Source: Phaeotremella fagi
Taxonomy: Eukaryota; Basidiomycota; Tremellomycetes; Tremellales; Phaeotremellaceae
DNA: 64,000 nt
Assembly: GCA_001599715.1 (NCBI GenBank)
Contig: BCHU01000009.1
Location: 310,001 to 374,000 of the forward strand
Direction: 5' to 3'
Shown here: positions 47,307-61,026 of the stretch, one piece after another
How positions within the stretch are numbered: the stretch's first letter is position 1
Layout: the number at the start of each line of letters is the position of its first letter
Notes under the pieces: model-generated
Told to the model about the DNA's origin: nothing
Databases searched by the model: none
Seen by the model: only the letters and a program-made list of their open reading frames with translations
Position numbers and translations under genes: made by a program

Positions 47307-47428
47307 TTCTTTTGCAGATATCAAATGTTGACAATGGTTGAATAAACGTTGAAATAGCACCTTGTCGACGACTGTCGTTCTCCTCGTGGCAAACGATTGA
47401 CAAACGCAATGTGGCAAATTGATTTGGT

Positions 47429-47446
47429 ACTTGTACGAGTACAAGT
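47429..47446. repeat. Perfect 18-bp palindrome ACTTGTAC-GA-GTACAAGT
   Basis: An 8-bp inverted repeat with a 2-nt spacer, between F-box copy 2 and orphan B. It shares GTACAAG with the patch at 18120 and the palindrome at 56177. It could be a binding site for a dimeric regulator; inference only. Confidence 0.55.
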
Positions 47447-47537
47447 AAGGATAACTATCCAACTCGACCTCTACATTCATCTCCTCGCTATAACACTGTT
47501 GTCTATTGACTATCTACAATCAAGGAACTCACCAATC

Positions 47538-47972
47538 CTATCTCATAGGGCTGTCCAAAAACTCTCTAGCTTCCTCCTCTGTCTTTTCAACCCAAACACT
47601 CCTAACGTCTAGATCATAAACCGACTTGATCTCGGAAAGCTGGTCCGGATCAGCAGTAAAGCTGACATTAACCACCTTTCGTTTTGAATCGTCGTCGGGA
47701 TGTTCAAAAATCCAAGAAACAATTCCTATTCTTATTGAGTTATCCTTTGAGAGGACGTTCCGAGCTGTTGCTGAACAACACGCTTGGAAGTGGCTTGAGG
47801 GAGTTTGGGAATCTAGTTCGAAACCCAAGAAGGTATCTACTATTTGTTTTCTTTCCTCCTTGCTTAATAATAACATGGGATAAAGCTCCCCACACATTGT
47901 AGAGAGAGCGGAAAATTTTGAGAACCCCACTACGGCTGTTGTTGTGGGAAAGAAATCAGAGGTTGTCGACAT
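47538..47972 (-). CDS. Small orphan protein B (island family member, 144 aa)
   Basis: A single exon from ATG 47972 (MSTTSDFFPTTTAVVGFSKF) to TAG 47538-47540. The core reads LLSKEERKQIVDTFLGFELD, then SSHFQACCSATARNVLSKDN, IVSWIFEHPDDDSKRK, VVNVSFTADPDQLSEIKSVY and DLDVRSVWVEKTEEEAREFL. Orphan D at 49507 lines up over this whole core: LTIAQREEHLSWYLGFDI, then VHLTLSSTTESIRSHL and CDLEIYEDWKVMGKKEIEEL. Orphan C also fits. The pattern suggests a compact alpha/beta domain of about 110 residues. It has no known motif, signal peptide or membrane helix. Intronless structure contrasts with neighbouring core genes. Function unknown. Confidence 0.65.
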   Translation of the reverse strand: MSTTSDFFPTTTAVVGFSKFSALSTMCGELYPMLLLSKEERKQIVDTFLGFELDSQTPSSHFQACCSATARNVLSKDNSIRIGIVSWIFEHPDDDSKRKVVNVSFTADPDQLSEIKSVYDLDVRSVWVEKTEEEAREFLDSPMR

Positions 47973-48439
47973 TGTCGATTTACAGTTTGACAGATTGTGA
48001 GTTTGGAATTGATAATACAGAGTTTTTATTGATACTGAAGAAACGAAAATGCCGTATGAGTTTATTCAAGCAGACTTTGTTGATAATTAAATTCATCACC
48101 TCCGACTGCTTTTGACTCCCGATTACTTCAAAACTCGTATGAAGACAAAAGAGCTCCTGACATAAATGATCGATCGTGTGTATAATTAAGGTGTACTACA
48201 AATTTAATCTGTGTCATATTGAACCCCAGTCCGAGGAACTACAAACTGTATTGTCTGACGTTTATCACTCCCATGACCAGTCAAGCTCATTGACTTTTTG
48301 TCTTTGGATGTATAATTCACTTTGCTTGTAGGAGACACAGTTTCCATACAGTAACTAATCCAATGCATGTAATATAACTCTGAACAAAATAAATAAGAAA
48401 TGTTTACGATACACCCAGTGACACCGTTCTATTATACAT
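47973..48439. other. Intergenic region within the accessory island
   Basis: A 467-bp AT-rich stretch between orphan B and orphan C. No gene or known motif seen. Confidence 0.35.
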
Positions 48440-49036
48440 TCAATCGAACAGCTCACAACCATCCAAATCCTCGTTGTTCTCAAAAATTTCTCTCATGACT
48501 TCAACAGCCCGTATAGCATCCCAAGATCTAACACTTTGATTCGGAGGCGGACAGATTTTTGAAATTTTCGAGGCGGTTGTTATCGTGCATGCGGAACTGA
48601 CTTTGATATCGTTTACAGAATGAGTGTGTCGCGATAAAGGAGTCGACTTGAAGCGAATGACGATGATTTTGACCTTTGACTTGTCGTTGGTAGCTGGAAC
48701 TGTCCAGTTGACGTATGAATCAGCCCTTCGATTTGAGCTTGCTGCTACCTCAAAAGCCGAACGGTAACAATAAGCTTCAAAGCTGCAACAGGGGTGTGTA
48801 GATATCAAATCGAATGACAAGAGTTCTTTGATAGCCTTCCTTTTCTCGTCGATGGTTTGGGATGATGTAGACTGGACAGTTCCCTTGTTTACTTTTGGGA
48901 CTTCTGGGATAGAAGCTGATGGAGTACTTGACCAAGGTAACCATGGAAAATATGACTTGAGTGACATACTGTATTTGACTAATTTGAGTGGATGAAAGTA
49001 GAATTTGACAATTACATGGTTTTCAGTATGTTTCAT
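48440..49036 (-). CDS. Small orphan protein C (island family member)
   Basis: The frame is open from ATG 49036. A second in-frame ATG at 48967 (MSLKSYFPWLPWSSTPSASI) is at least as likely. The core is IDEKRKAIKELLSFDLI, SFEAYCYRSAFEVAASSNRR, SYVNWTVPATNDKSKVKIIV and SVNDIKVSSACTITTASKI. It follows the order seen in orphans B and D: an E/K-rich helix ending in L.FDL, a Ser-Phe-x-Ala-x-Cys helix, a short W strand, an acidic loop, a hydrophobic strand, then a D-hydrophobic-V strand. An added C-terminal helix reads SWDAIRAVEVMREIFENNED. Intronless as read, about 175-198 residues. No recognised function. Confidence 0.6.
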   Translation of the reverse strand: MKHTENHVIVKFYFHPLKLVKYSMSLKSYFPWLPWSSTPSASIPEVPKVNKGTVQSTSSQTIDEKRKAIKELLSFDLISTHPCCSFEAYCYRSAFEVAASSNRRADSYVNWTVPATNDKSKVKIIVIRFKSTPLSRHTHSVNDIKVSSACTITTASKISKICPPPNQSVRSWDAIRAVEVMREIFENNEDLDGCELFD

Positions 49037-49506
49037 AAATTGAAAAACTATTGCGGGATATCTCAGGATATCCTTTCAGTCTAGGACAGAGTAATTGGGT
49101 ATATATGTCGGGAGTTTACGTACAACATGTTTGAACAGAGACAATGGACCGTATATTTTGTTACATTTTTCACGTTGTTCTTAGACTGTGTGGAGTTGAT
49201 TTGAAAGTCAGTTGAAAAGTGGATAGATACTGTCATCTACCGTACTCACAACGACGGGGCTGTATCAAACCCGCCAAATCTCTTTTTGTCTATCTCTAGA
49301 CGCATCGAGTTCTCTGAACGAACATCGCTACATGCAGTATGTTGTCAACGAAATGAGCTGAAACCCAGATACTATTCATCTCCTTTAACTACACAAGCAG
49401 ATCATCACCACTACACATAAGTCTACCAATTTACCTATCATTTCACTGACTACATCAAAATCAAAGAAGAAACGTTATCCGAAAATCGACTATTAGAGTG
49501 GGGATT
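49037..49506. other. Intergenic region within the accessory island
   Basis: A 470-bp gap between orphan C and orphan D. No gene seen. It would hold the promoter of orphan C on the minus strand. Confidence 0.35.
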
Positions 49507-50247
49507 TTAAGATGATGGATTGACTGACGAAGGATTGACGAGGGTTCTGGTCCAACCAAAATATCTCAAGAACCTATCAGCAGTCTCCCAATCGAGCTCG
49601 AAATCTGACTCCGGGAGTGGTCGGCGGTAAAGCTCCTCGATCTCTTTCTTACCCATGACTTTCCAGTCCTCGTAGATCTCAAGATCACATATCAGATGAG
49701 ATCGAATTGACTCCGTCGTAGAAGATAGAGTGAGGTGTACGAGGGCTCGATTCTCTGAATCATCGAATTTGTCGGATGTGATCAAGGTCGATAATCTTCC
49801 TTCTGTTTCTTGAGCCAAGCTTCGAGCTTGAGCTACGAAAATAGCTTGGCGACTGGAGGGTAGGTAATCACCGTTGATATCAAAACCGAGATACCAACTG
49901 AGATGTTCTTCTCTCTGGGCGATGGTGAGATCTTTTTGTGGGAGATAGACATCATGACCTTCTGAAGGATCTTCGGGGTTCTGTACTGAAATGGAAGGGG
50001 TTGGACCAAAAGATACACCTTGCATCGCAGAAGAAGGTCCAGCCCCACTGTACGACGTTTCTGCATAGATACCCGAGAGAACAGGAGCTCTTGTTGAAGA
50101 AGAAGCCTCCGATAAGGAGTTGAACGATGAGCGACGTGAAAGAGAGGGGAATGCGAGTCTTGATGAAAACGAAGAAACGGAGTTACGCTTCGAATCATCA
50201 TCTTTGTTTTTGCCTTTACCGAAGATTCTTGAAATTCTGTTTGACAT
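49507..50247 (-). CDS. Orphan protein D (island family member, about 246 aa)
   Basis: Start chosen at ATG 50247 (MSNRISRIFGKGKNKDDDSK); the frame is open further upstream but without an ATG at its edge. The first roughly 110 residues are basic and Ser-rich (SVSSFSSRLAFPSLSRRSSF), likely disordered and phosphorylated. The family core begins DLTIAQREEHLSWYLGFDIN, then SSRQAIFVAQARSLAQETEG, FDDSENRALVHLTLSSTTES and ICDLEIYEDWKVMGKKEIEE. It ends TADRFLRYFGWTRTLVNPSS. This is the longest member and the only one with such an N-terminal extension. The stop is at 49507-49509. No recognised function. Confidence 0.62.
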   Translation of the reverse strand: MSNRISRIFGKGKNKDDDSKRNSVSSFSSRLAFPSLSRRSSFNSLSEASSSTRAPVLSGIYAETSYSGAGPSSAMQGVSFGPTPSISVQNPEDPSEGHDVYLPQKDLTIAQREEHLSWYLGFDINGDYLPSSRQAIFVAQARSLAQETEGRLSTLITSDKFDDSENRALVHLTLSSTTESIRSHLICDLEIYEDWKVMGKKEIEELYRRPLPESDFELDWETADRFLRYFGWTRTLVNPSSVNPSS

Positions 50248-50742
50248 GATGTTGTATTGAACTTGATCTTCTGGTGGGGGGAAGTGGCAAATAAAAATTG
50301 GAAGTAAGTAACAAGAGAGAAAAGTGAAAATCACTGTCCTTTATACATCGATTTTCATAAAAAGTGTAGTTGTCCGTGTCCAATTACATCCTTTGATACA
50401 CCCTTCTGGACTTACTTCTTAAGCCGAAAAACAGTTTGTTTCCTGTCGTCACATCATAAGAAGACTGTTAACCCTTATCCCGACTTTCAAAATAGGAATT
50501 CGGGTTAATCATAAGCCTTCTGACTTAGAAAGAACGCTCAATCCCGAAGTAAAGAACGAGTGTTCGGGCAATCCAAGAGTCCTCTAGTCTGTTGACTATC
50601 ATTTGTGATAGAAGGCTCGAAGTCCGAGGGAGGAATAGAGGATTAGATCTTCGCCACGAAATGGCTAGTGCTAAGAAGGGTGATGCATGCAATGCCAGGT
50701 ATACTCTACAATAAATCTATCAATCCAAACGAACAACCCACC
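50248..50742. other. Intergenic boundary of the accessory island
   Basis: A 495-bp gap between the orphan D start and the COX15 stop. It marks the return to conserved genes. No mobile-element remnant was recognised here. Confidence 0.35.
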
Positions 50743-52362
50743 TCACTGTCTTCTCATCACCGCTCTCAACTCCCGAACAGCCCTACTGGGTCTTTTCAAA
50801 CTAGCCCCCAACCCCAAAATGCAAGTCAACAAAACGACACTACCCGCTTGATGCATAGCTGCCAATGGTATAGGTACCAAATAAAGCAACGTTGTAATTC
50901 CCAATGTAACTTGAGTGATTGCCGCTGCCGCTGTTAGATTTGCCAAGTTCTTGGTTGATTTCGGTAAAATGCTTCTAAGTGATTTTGTACGTGCGATCAA
51001 AGGGAGTGTGAGAAGTACTGCGAATGTAGTCGTTGCCTGGGATGTGTTAATTGGATTTAAATGAGGACTGGCGAGGGACTTACAAATAATCGATGATCGA
51101 ATTGAGCTGTTACTGGATTTTCCAACATGTTTCTCCACCATTTATCACTACCATCCACGCTTTTCGCATATCGTTTATCCAAAAGCTCATCAATTGGGGG
51201 AACGATATTCCCACCCATAGTTGGGAATTCGTTATACACCAAACCAGCATCTAAACCAGCGACGAAAGCGCCTGATACAGCAGTAAGGAAAACCATCGAA
51301 CCAGCTAAATGAATCAAACCTGTATATCTTTTGACGGCAGGTGATTGGAGTGAATTGACAAGGGTTGTTACAGTTTTACGACCTGATTCCGTTAATGCTA
51401 ATTGACCGAATTTGACTTCACGACGAAGTGCCAAGGCGGTATGAACCATTCCGATGTATAGAGCAAGAGCGGCAGAGAGATGAGCTGCTAATCGATATTG
51501 TGAAACTCTAGGTACCGAGTTGGTATCGATGATCTCTTGTTCTAAACCAGATTGAACCATGTACCATCCTAGAGCACCTTGAAATCCTATACCCAGTCCT
51601 ATAGCCAACAACTTAACACGTAGGGAAGTAGGGAGACGATATCTCGAAACGTAGTAGATAGTAGGTAAAACGAATCTAAACCATTTAGTACACAGCTGAG
51701 ACCTTAAGACCTACGCTAAACCCAAAGCTCGACCAGCAATTCGATGTGCCCATTCCATATAAAAGATCTTCTTGAATTCGCTCATTTCAATCTTTGAGTT
51801 TGTCCTTTCAAAATAGTATCGAAATCAGTATAACTACCCAAAGGCCAAACCAAAATCACACTTACATGATACCCTCAGGCGAAAGTCTATATTTCTCCCA
51901 TTCAGCCTCCCATTCCTCATCACTGATAGGAGGCAGAACCCCAGTTAAAGGTTGCCATTCCACAATACTTAACCCAGATTCCGTCAACCGAGTCAACCCT
52001 CCAATAACGATTATACCAAAAACCAAAGCCGAACAACCTATCAACCAATTCGGTAATGACTTTGGTATTTCCGTCTGGACTGGAGTTGTGGTGGCATGGG
52101 ATATAGTCTGGGAGATTGGGATGGTAGTATAGAATTTATGGGATGGATTGAAAAACGAGTTTTTGATCCTGTTCGGTAGGCGTTGTGAGGAGAAGGAAGG
52201 GGAGAAGAAGAGTGAACCGTTGGTTGATGATCGAGGGACGAATTTTGCTGTTTTGGTCGTAGAGAAGGTACGAACGTTGCGATCGATATTTTGGAAGAGG
52301 GGACGGATCGTTGAAATTCTAGTTGATCTCAAGCTCCCTATCAACCCAGCTGAGAACGACAT
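50743..52362 (-). CDS. COX15: Haem A synthase, mitochondrial inner membrane
   Basis: It oxidises haem O to haem A for cytochrome c oxidase. ATG 52362 (MSFSAGLIGSLRSTRIST) opens a basic mitochondrial presequence. Membrane helix 1 reads WLIGCSALVFGIIVIGGLTR, followed by LTESGLSIVEWQPLTGVLPP. Next come EFKKIFYMEWAHRIAGRALG (a conserved haem-ligand His in EWAHR), the LLAIGLGIGFQGALGWYMV helix, YRLAAHLSAALALYIGM with a second conserved His, GLDAGLVYNEFPTMGGNIVP, and PVTAQFDHRLF with a third. The last helices read LYLVPIPLAAMHQAGSVVLL, with the fourth His. Stop is TGA at 50743-50745. It diverges from the NAA10 gene over 189 bp. About five exons. Confidence 0.94.
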
Positions 52363-52551
52363 TGTCTATCTGAATGGTTGAAAGAATGAAATTTTGTGAT
52401 GCAAAATGCGATAAAATCCGATCATACTGTCCTTTGATTTCTTTCGATAAAATTGATTCCGTTACGAACAAGTAAATCATTACCCTATTGCATTCCAACA
52501 GTTTCAACATATACAACATCGATCAATATCTCCTAAAAACACAGAGTCAAG

Positions 52552-53325
52552 ATGGATATAAGACAAGCGACTGTGAGTAAAATTATCTTTAGATGCTAGG
52601 AAGGAAATCATTAACTTATAAACAATAGGTCGATGATCTCCTAGGAATGCAAAATGCGAATTTACTAAATCTTCCTGAAAATTATACTTTCAAATATTGT
52701 CAGTTGATTCTCCATATGCCTTAATGAAAAGCAACTGATAATCCAACAACCTATAGATCTTTATCATGCATTGACATGGCCTGAATTATCGTATGTAGCT
52801 GTTGATCCCCAGGGTCGAATTGTTGGTTACATCTTGGCGAAAATGTGAGTCTTTCACTCAACGATTTAGTAATTCCTTTGTTAAACAAAAGATCTTTGAC
52901 ACTAATTCTAATGCGAATGACAGGGAAGAAGAACCTAGTGATGAACCATCTGGACATGTTACTTCGATATCAGTATTAAGACCATACAGGAGATTAGGAT
53001 TAGCAAATAAGCTAATGAAACAATCTCGCAAGTTGTGCACTCCTTGTTATACAATTGATGAATCACTAATACTCAAATAGAGGAAGCTATGGTCGCTCAT
53101 TATTCAGCTGCACATATCACTTTACACGTTAGGAAATCCAACAGAGCAGCTATCTCTTTGTATAGAGATACGTTAGGTTTCGAGGTTACAGGGTTAGAAA
53201 AGGCATATTGTAAGGAGACTATCTCTAAACTACAACTCATGGGTAGGCTAACATTCTTAGACGCTGATGGTGAAGATGCTTATGGTATGAGATACGTATT
53301 CAAAAAGAAAGCTGCATCATCGTAA
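52552..53325 (+). CDS. ARD1: N-terminal acetyltransferase catalytic subunit Naa10 (Ard1)
   Basis: ATG 52552 ([20 protein letters not shown]) matches Naa10 proteins from the first residue. [40 protein letters not shown] and [20 protein letters not shown] follow, the last with the acetyl-CoA-binding RxxGxA loop. [20 protein letters not shown] and [17 protein letters not shown] complete the GNAT fold. An intron joins EKAY to [14 protein letters not shown]. Stop at 53323-53325. It is about 160 residues, shorter than yeast Ard1 because the acidic C-terminal tail is nearly absent. As the NatA catalytic subunit it acetylates Ser/Ala/Thr/Gly N-termini co-translationally with Naa15. About six exons. 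Confidence 0.93.
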
Positions 53326-53362
53326 AACCATGCATCTACAATGTATCATTAATAGATTTGGA

Positions 53363-55979
<2,617 letters not shown>

Positions 55980-56176
55980 CTTTGATTGAGGTGTGGGGTA
56001 GAGGTCAGAATTGTCGTAGAAATCGATAAATTGAATTAATATTTCAAGAGTAAACAGCGTCACGTGATCGATCGTTTATCAGAAAAATAGCTATATCGAT
56101 CGTATGTATCTAGATCTATATATCGATCAGCGAAGTGAGACTGACAAAGATTGCACTGCATCTATAAATTAACCAC

Positions 56177-56192
56177 CAAGTACTCGTACTTG
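56177..56192. repeat. Inverted repeat CAAGTAC-TC-GTACTTG
   Basis: A 7-bp inverted repeat with a 2-nt spacer, lying between the AFG2 start and the CSC1 stop. It is of the same GTAC type as the palindromes at 18120 and 47429. Confidence 0.5.
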
Positions 56193-56249
56193 AAATTACA
56201 AAACAAAAACCGGGAAAATCGAGAACAATTCGTCTCGTTTCGTCTAAAA

Positions 56250-59200
56250 CTACCATCCATGACCTCCCTGACGTCCATCTCTGGGTTGGTTATAACCCCC
56301 ATATAACTGTTCTTCATCGTAGCCACCACCCTGGTTCTGATTGTAACTGTTTCCTTGACCACCCTGAACCTGTCCATATCCTTGATTACCATGTACATAA
56401 GGTAACGGTCTTGCCAGATCACCTTCACTACCCATAGACGAGGATGTATGAGTTCTCTGTAAAGTAGGTGGCGTATAACCGATTGGTGCTTGGGTATAAC
56501 TGGTTGGTGGGTATGGTTGAGAAGTTGGACCACCTGATAAAGATGGGTAATCTAGTAACGGTGCTGAAGAGATTGGATCGTCGTGGCCGTCACCACCTGG
56601 ATACCGTTCTCGATAAGATTGCTGTCGTTTACCGCGATAGGTATCTGATCTTTCTGGACCTGCTATCAATTGATCCGTCGATGGATTGTTCAATCCAACG
56701 TTAGACCCAAACGGTGTGTTGGAACTTCCATTACCTCTTGGTAGACTGTATAATTCGTTGGGGTTTAATAACTCGGAACCTAGTTCTGATTTGTTCAGTT
56801 CCATATCACCACTTTCATGACGTTGATGATCCCATTCAGCTTGATGAGCTTCATCACGAGGTCCATCTCTTGATGGATCGTATTCGAGGTTTTCCTGGGT
56901 CACGTCAGTAAAATCTTTTACCCAACCTACCTCTCTAATAGCCTTAATCTCAACACCTTGACCATGTTCATGTTTCCCAACAAACCATGGATAAGCACTC
57001 AAAACCTCCCTAGCCAAAGATTCCTGACTTTTATGAACCATGATAGTAAACAATTTATCCTGTTGTAAAGCAGGATGTAAAAATCGACTCTGCATCTCAG
57101 AATGTCTGGTTCTTTTTTCAGACATTGCAGAAAGTCTTTCTTGTTCAGCTTCTTCGGGTGTCGGTTCGAAATATCTGAATTTACGCGCGGCAGTTCTTGA
57201 CATGTAGATTTTGAAGGCGGCTGTGATGATGATAGGTGGGACTGCAGCGATGGAATCTAACCAACGTTGACGAATTAAACCGGTACCTATTGATGTTAGA
57301 TCTTAAACACAAGATTTGGACTCACTTAAAACCATCAACAACTGCATTAAGATGACACAAGCGATCAATCGATTACAATAAACATTCCACATTCTACCAC
57401 CACTTTCAGCCCGGGAAACGTAAACATAAAGTAATTGATATTTATACTAAACGTCAGTGTTGAAACAAATAATATGACCTACGACAACTTGACTGAACCA
57501 AAAGACAAAAGTAGCACCGATAGCAACCAAAGGAGCCAAGGGCGCATAGATCATACCAACAGCGGCGATGAACAGTAGATTCACAATCACTGAAAAGTCG
57601 AATGAGCAAAGCCTCAAACCTTAACTGTTACTTACCGATTGAATATTCGAAATAACCAGGTTTAGTCATATCACGAATATCTCTTGGCGTGTGTGAAAAC
57701 ATGAATCGACGAAGTGACACCAAAGCCAATTTAATCAATTGTAAAAGTTCATAGAAGATCAAGAATCCACGAAGTGGTAACCAAGTTAACCAATCTAGGT
57801 AATCGATCAGCAGACATATGAGTAGTAAGTTGAAACCGCGACTTACAAGTAGATTGCTGAACATAAGTACCTTGAATCTGACTAGGTAAATCTTTGAAAC
57901 CTTGGAAGATCTCAGCAGCGGATTTTTGTTGACCAATTTCGAGAACAACTTCGGCGACTGTTGAATAAAGAACACCGAGAAGCGAGAAGACGATGAAATT
58001 GGAAATAATCATGAAAAAGAAATATCTGGCTGTAACAGCTCTATCGAGTCTTGATCGAGTTGGTGCACCTAAAAGTTAAGGTTTGGTCTTTGTTCAACGG
58101 CTTACCTTGGTATTTGGTGATTTTACGCATAATGACTGGAAGAAGGAAACCGAAGATTGCTGAGACTACCGAAGGCAGAATACCGGAAACAAGGGAAAAC
58201 TGATGTCAGCAATGATAACGACTTCATACATACAGTCCAATTTCCAGCATTACCAGCGTTACGCCAAGAATCCAACCACGTAACATATACAGCCAAAGTT
58301 GACAAATTGGCTAGTAGAGATACCACAAGGAGCTGTCTTGTCAGTACAATTACAGAAATGAACCTACAGGAATGGTGTTGAAGAAACAAACGAGACCAAT
58401 CAAGACAAACCCAAACGTCCTAGTTGAAGCTAATTGAGCTGGTTCTTTTGAGATATTCTCCCAAACGATATCATGAGGCATTGGAGCTAGTTGCAATTCA
58501 GCGCCGAAAAGTTCTTTAAGTGGTCCACGGTGAGCACGGGCGATGCGATGAGCTTCAGAAATGGATTTGAAGGTTACGAAACCTGTTTATGATTAGATGC
58601 GTCTGAGGTCAGGTTGGGGAGACGTACCATAATTTTCACCTTCGATACGTTGAGTCCTTTGACCTTTCTTTCTTGCATGTCTCTCGTGACGTAAAAGACT
58701 GTCGATAGCTTGTCGTTTAGAATCAATTTTATCACGTAGGAACTTGATTTGTTTAGCTAAGTAATCGATAGCGTCCTACCTTTGTCAGTTCACTTCACTA
58801 TGCAATAACTCACCTTCTTCTCCCCTCCCATACCAAGGAAACCGCCTTTACGTAGTGAAGGTCTTTTGGAAGCTATTTGATCATGTTTAAGATATTTGAC
58901 AAGATACTTTTCTAACTCTGCAACAGCTTCGTTGTGCTGTTCAACCATTTCTGGGAAATCTTCCAAACGACGACCAATGGATGTACAATCAAGTTCGGGG
59001 CCTAAAGTAAGTACCCAGTCAAATAGAATGAAAACCTACCAATCTTGATACCATCAACTTTAAGTTGTCCCATTAAAGCAACCAAACCTTCATCGGTTCT
59101 GTAATCTTTTCTTATGTGAGTCACCATCAAAGTTCTAGAATAGATTTTAGTTTGATAAGCAGGAGACCTGAACCATCGGTATCGAAGTTGAAGCTAAATG

Positions 59201-60076
59201 TCAGTGGTGAATACCAACTAAGTAACTCACCATAGCCTGCCAATGTCTCCAAACTTCCAATTAGTCATTGTATCAACCCAAAAAGACTCACTGAAATAGA
59301 TGATGACGAAATCTAGAAAATCAGCTTCGCTATCGGTGACGAAAACTTACTGATCAAATAACTAACAGCTAAAGCTGGCCACATCCAAGCTCCAGAAACG
59401 TTTTGAATGGTCAACAAACTTAAAGCGGTTCTCGAACTGGCATTGACGTATTTTAAATTATAAACAATGTTGACGACTAAAAGTCCAATACTGAGTAAAG
59501 AGATGACGGTGAATGAATGTCTTAGGAGACGTAAGAATCTTAGAAAAGTCGTAGCGTCAAGACCTGGATTGAGGGTGTAAGATATATGATTGCCAGGAGG
59601 GGGGAAGAAAAAGGGGATGGACTTGCCAATTTGAGCTATCATTTGTTCTTCACGTAGATGAATGACTGGAGATAACCAGGCGAAGAAACCGCTTGATAGG
59701 GTTGGTGGTGGTGGTTCATAATCCGGATCATCCAGTGGATTCGTTGGTGGTGGTAATTGATATTTGATCTAACAGTTAGAAAAATTGGACTAGAATTGTA
59801 GAGATACCTTTGGAGCGTAAACCTAATCAAAATAACAAGTCAATACTAGATTCAAACATGAAGTCAACACTAACCTTCTTCTCTCTAGGTCTGAAAAAAG
59901 AGAATGCTATCAAAGTACCAATCTATTCCATTAGTTTTCATTTGCTTCTTTTGAAGGGGACATACAGAAATAGCAGTCATGATAGCAACCTGTGAACCGA
60001 CAGCTTTAACTGATACTTTGGATAAAGAACTCTGTTGACTGGCAACCAAAGATGAGATCGCATCTGCAGCTGACAT
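56250..60076 (-). CDS. CSC1: Calcium-dependent channel of the Csc1/OSCA/TMEM63 (DUF221) family
   Basis: ATG 60076 (MSAADAISSLVASQQSSLSK). First membrane helix QVAIMTAISV continues, after an intron, into a conserved FFRPREKK. Then WLSPVIHLREEQMIAQIGKS, the RSN1-TM part, and the cytosolic domain with LVALMGQLKVDGIKIGPELD and YGFVTFKSISEAHRIARAH. The 7-TM channel core follows: PHDIVWENISKEPAQL, GFVLIGLVCFFNTIPL, GILPSVVSAIFGFLLPVIM, FFFMIISNFIVFSLLG and FEYSIVIVNLLFIAAVGM. The C-terminal region is long and Gly/Asn/Gln/Tyr-rich. About eleven helices are expected. These are osmosensitive cation channels or lipid scramblases of the plasma membrane. Fifteen or so exons; inner edges approximate. Confidence 0.9.
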
Positions 60077-61026
60077 TTTAGGTTAGGTGTAGTGTTGTTA
60101 CGGTCGAGTCCAGCTCTTGTTGGTACTTGTTGTGATTAGATGAAAGAGAGAATTTTGGAAAGGACTGGGGTGAGTCTTGAAAATAATCAAAATTGTTTCC
60201 GTAGTAGTGTAGTGTGCAGTGACGTTTTTAGGGGCAATGAAATGAATTGAGGGGTGCCCCAATCAATTGGAATTAGCGTGAAGTACGTATGTAGTTGGTT
60301 GTAGTTGGATGAATGTAATGGAAGTAGATGGATTAATTACTTGTAGAAGTAGAGTAGAAGTAGATAGATATAGAAGTATTGATATAAGTAATGTATCGTT
60401 GTTACCTTGTTCTTGGTTGCTGCGTGGTGGTGTGGTGTGGTGGTGGTCACTAGACGCGTTGTGCGTTTGAGGGACAAAAAGACACAGTACACAGTTACAG
60501 CGGAGGCGGTGTTTCATACACAAAGAGGGCTGGGTTAATTACGTAAGCAATTGTCACTTATGGGGTGGGGGGGTATTGTGATGCATGGGATGGATCGCAC
60601 CAGAGAGACCTTCTCAGCTCACTACTGTTCTTATAACTCCACCTGCGTGAGTTTCGAGGTCGCTCTTTGCTGTGCAATAAGCGATCTAGTTGCAGTTGAG
60701 ACCGCGAGACAGGTAGCTGGTAGAAGGTGGATAGGTGATCATGATTGCAAGTCACTTTGATGCTACTACCTACGTATGACTCTACTACACTCTCTACGTA
60801 CTGTTCTCCAATGTCATACTTGCAGATTCAACCACTGGACAGAAGTTCAAAAAGGCGACACTGGCACGAGGAAAAGTTTCAATCCATCATTCGGAGCCCC
60901 ATCGCCTTTACGTAAACTCAAATCTCGGTTAACAACTCCAGCTTACGTCGACAGAAACAGCACCACAAAGTAAACGAATTCAAATTTGAGCAATCAAACC
61001 AAAAATTCCTCCCAACACCAACCACA
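60077..61026. promoter_or_regulatory. Divergent region between CSC1 and the nitrilase gene
   Basis: A 950-bp region with only chance frames. Positions about 60318-60390 form an imperfect GTAGAAGTAGA/TAGATA repeat. A GTGTGGTGTGGTGGTGG run follows near 60430. The segment before the nitrilase ATG is CA-rich, like a leader. Confidence 0.4.

Noticed and set aside
48970..49036. N-terminal 23 residues of orphan C as a signal or membrane segment
   Set aside because: The stretch (FYFHPLKLVKYS) is neither hydrophobic nor long enough for a signal peptide, and an in-frame ATG at 48967 gives a more natural start.
60551..60973. Two consecutive + strand ORFs before the nitrilase gene
   Set aside because: They do not join by plausible splicing, their composition is not protein-like, and they lie in a promoter-sized gap.
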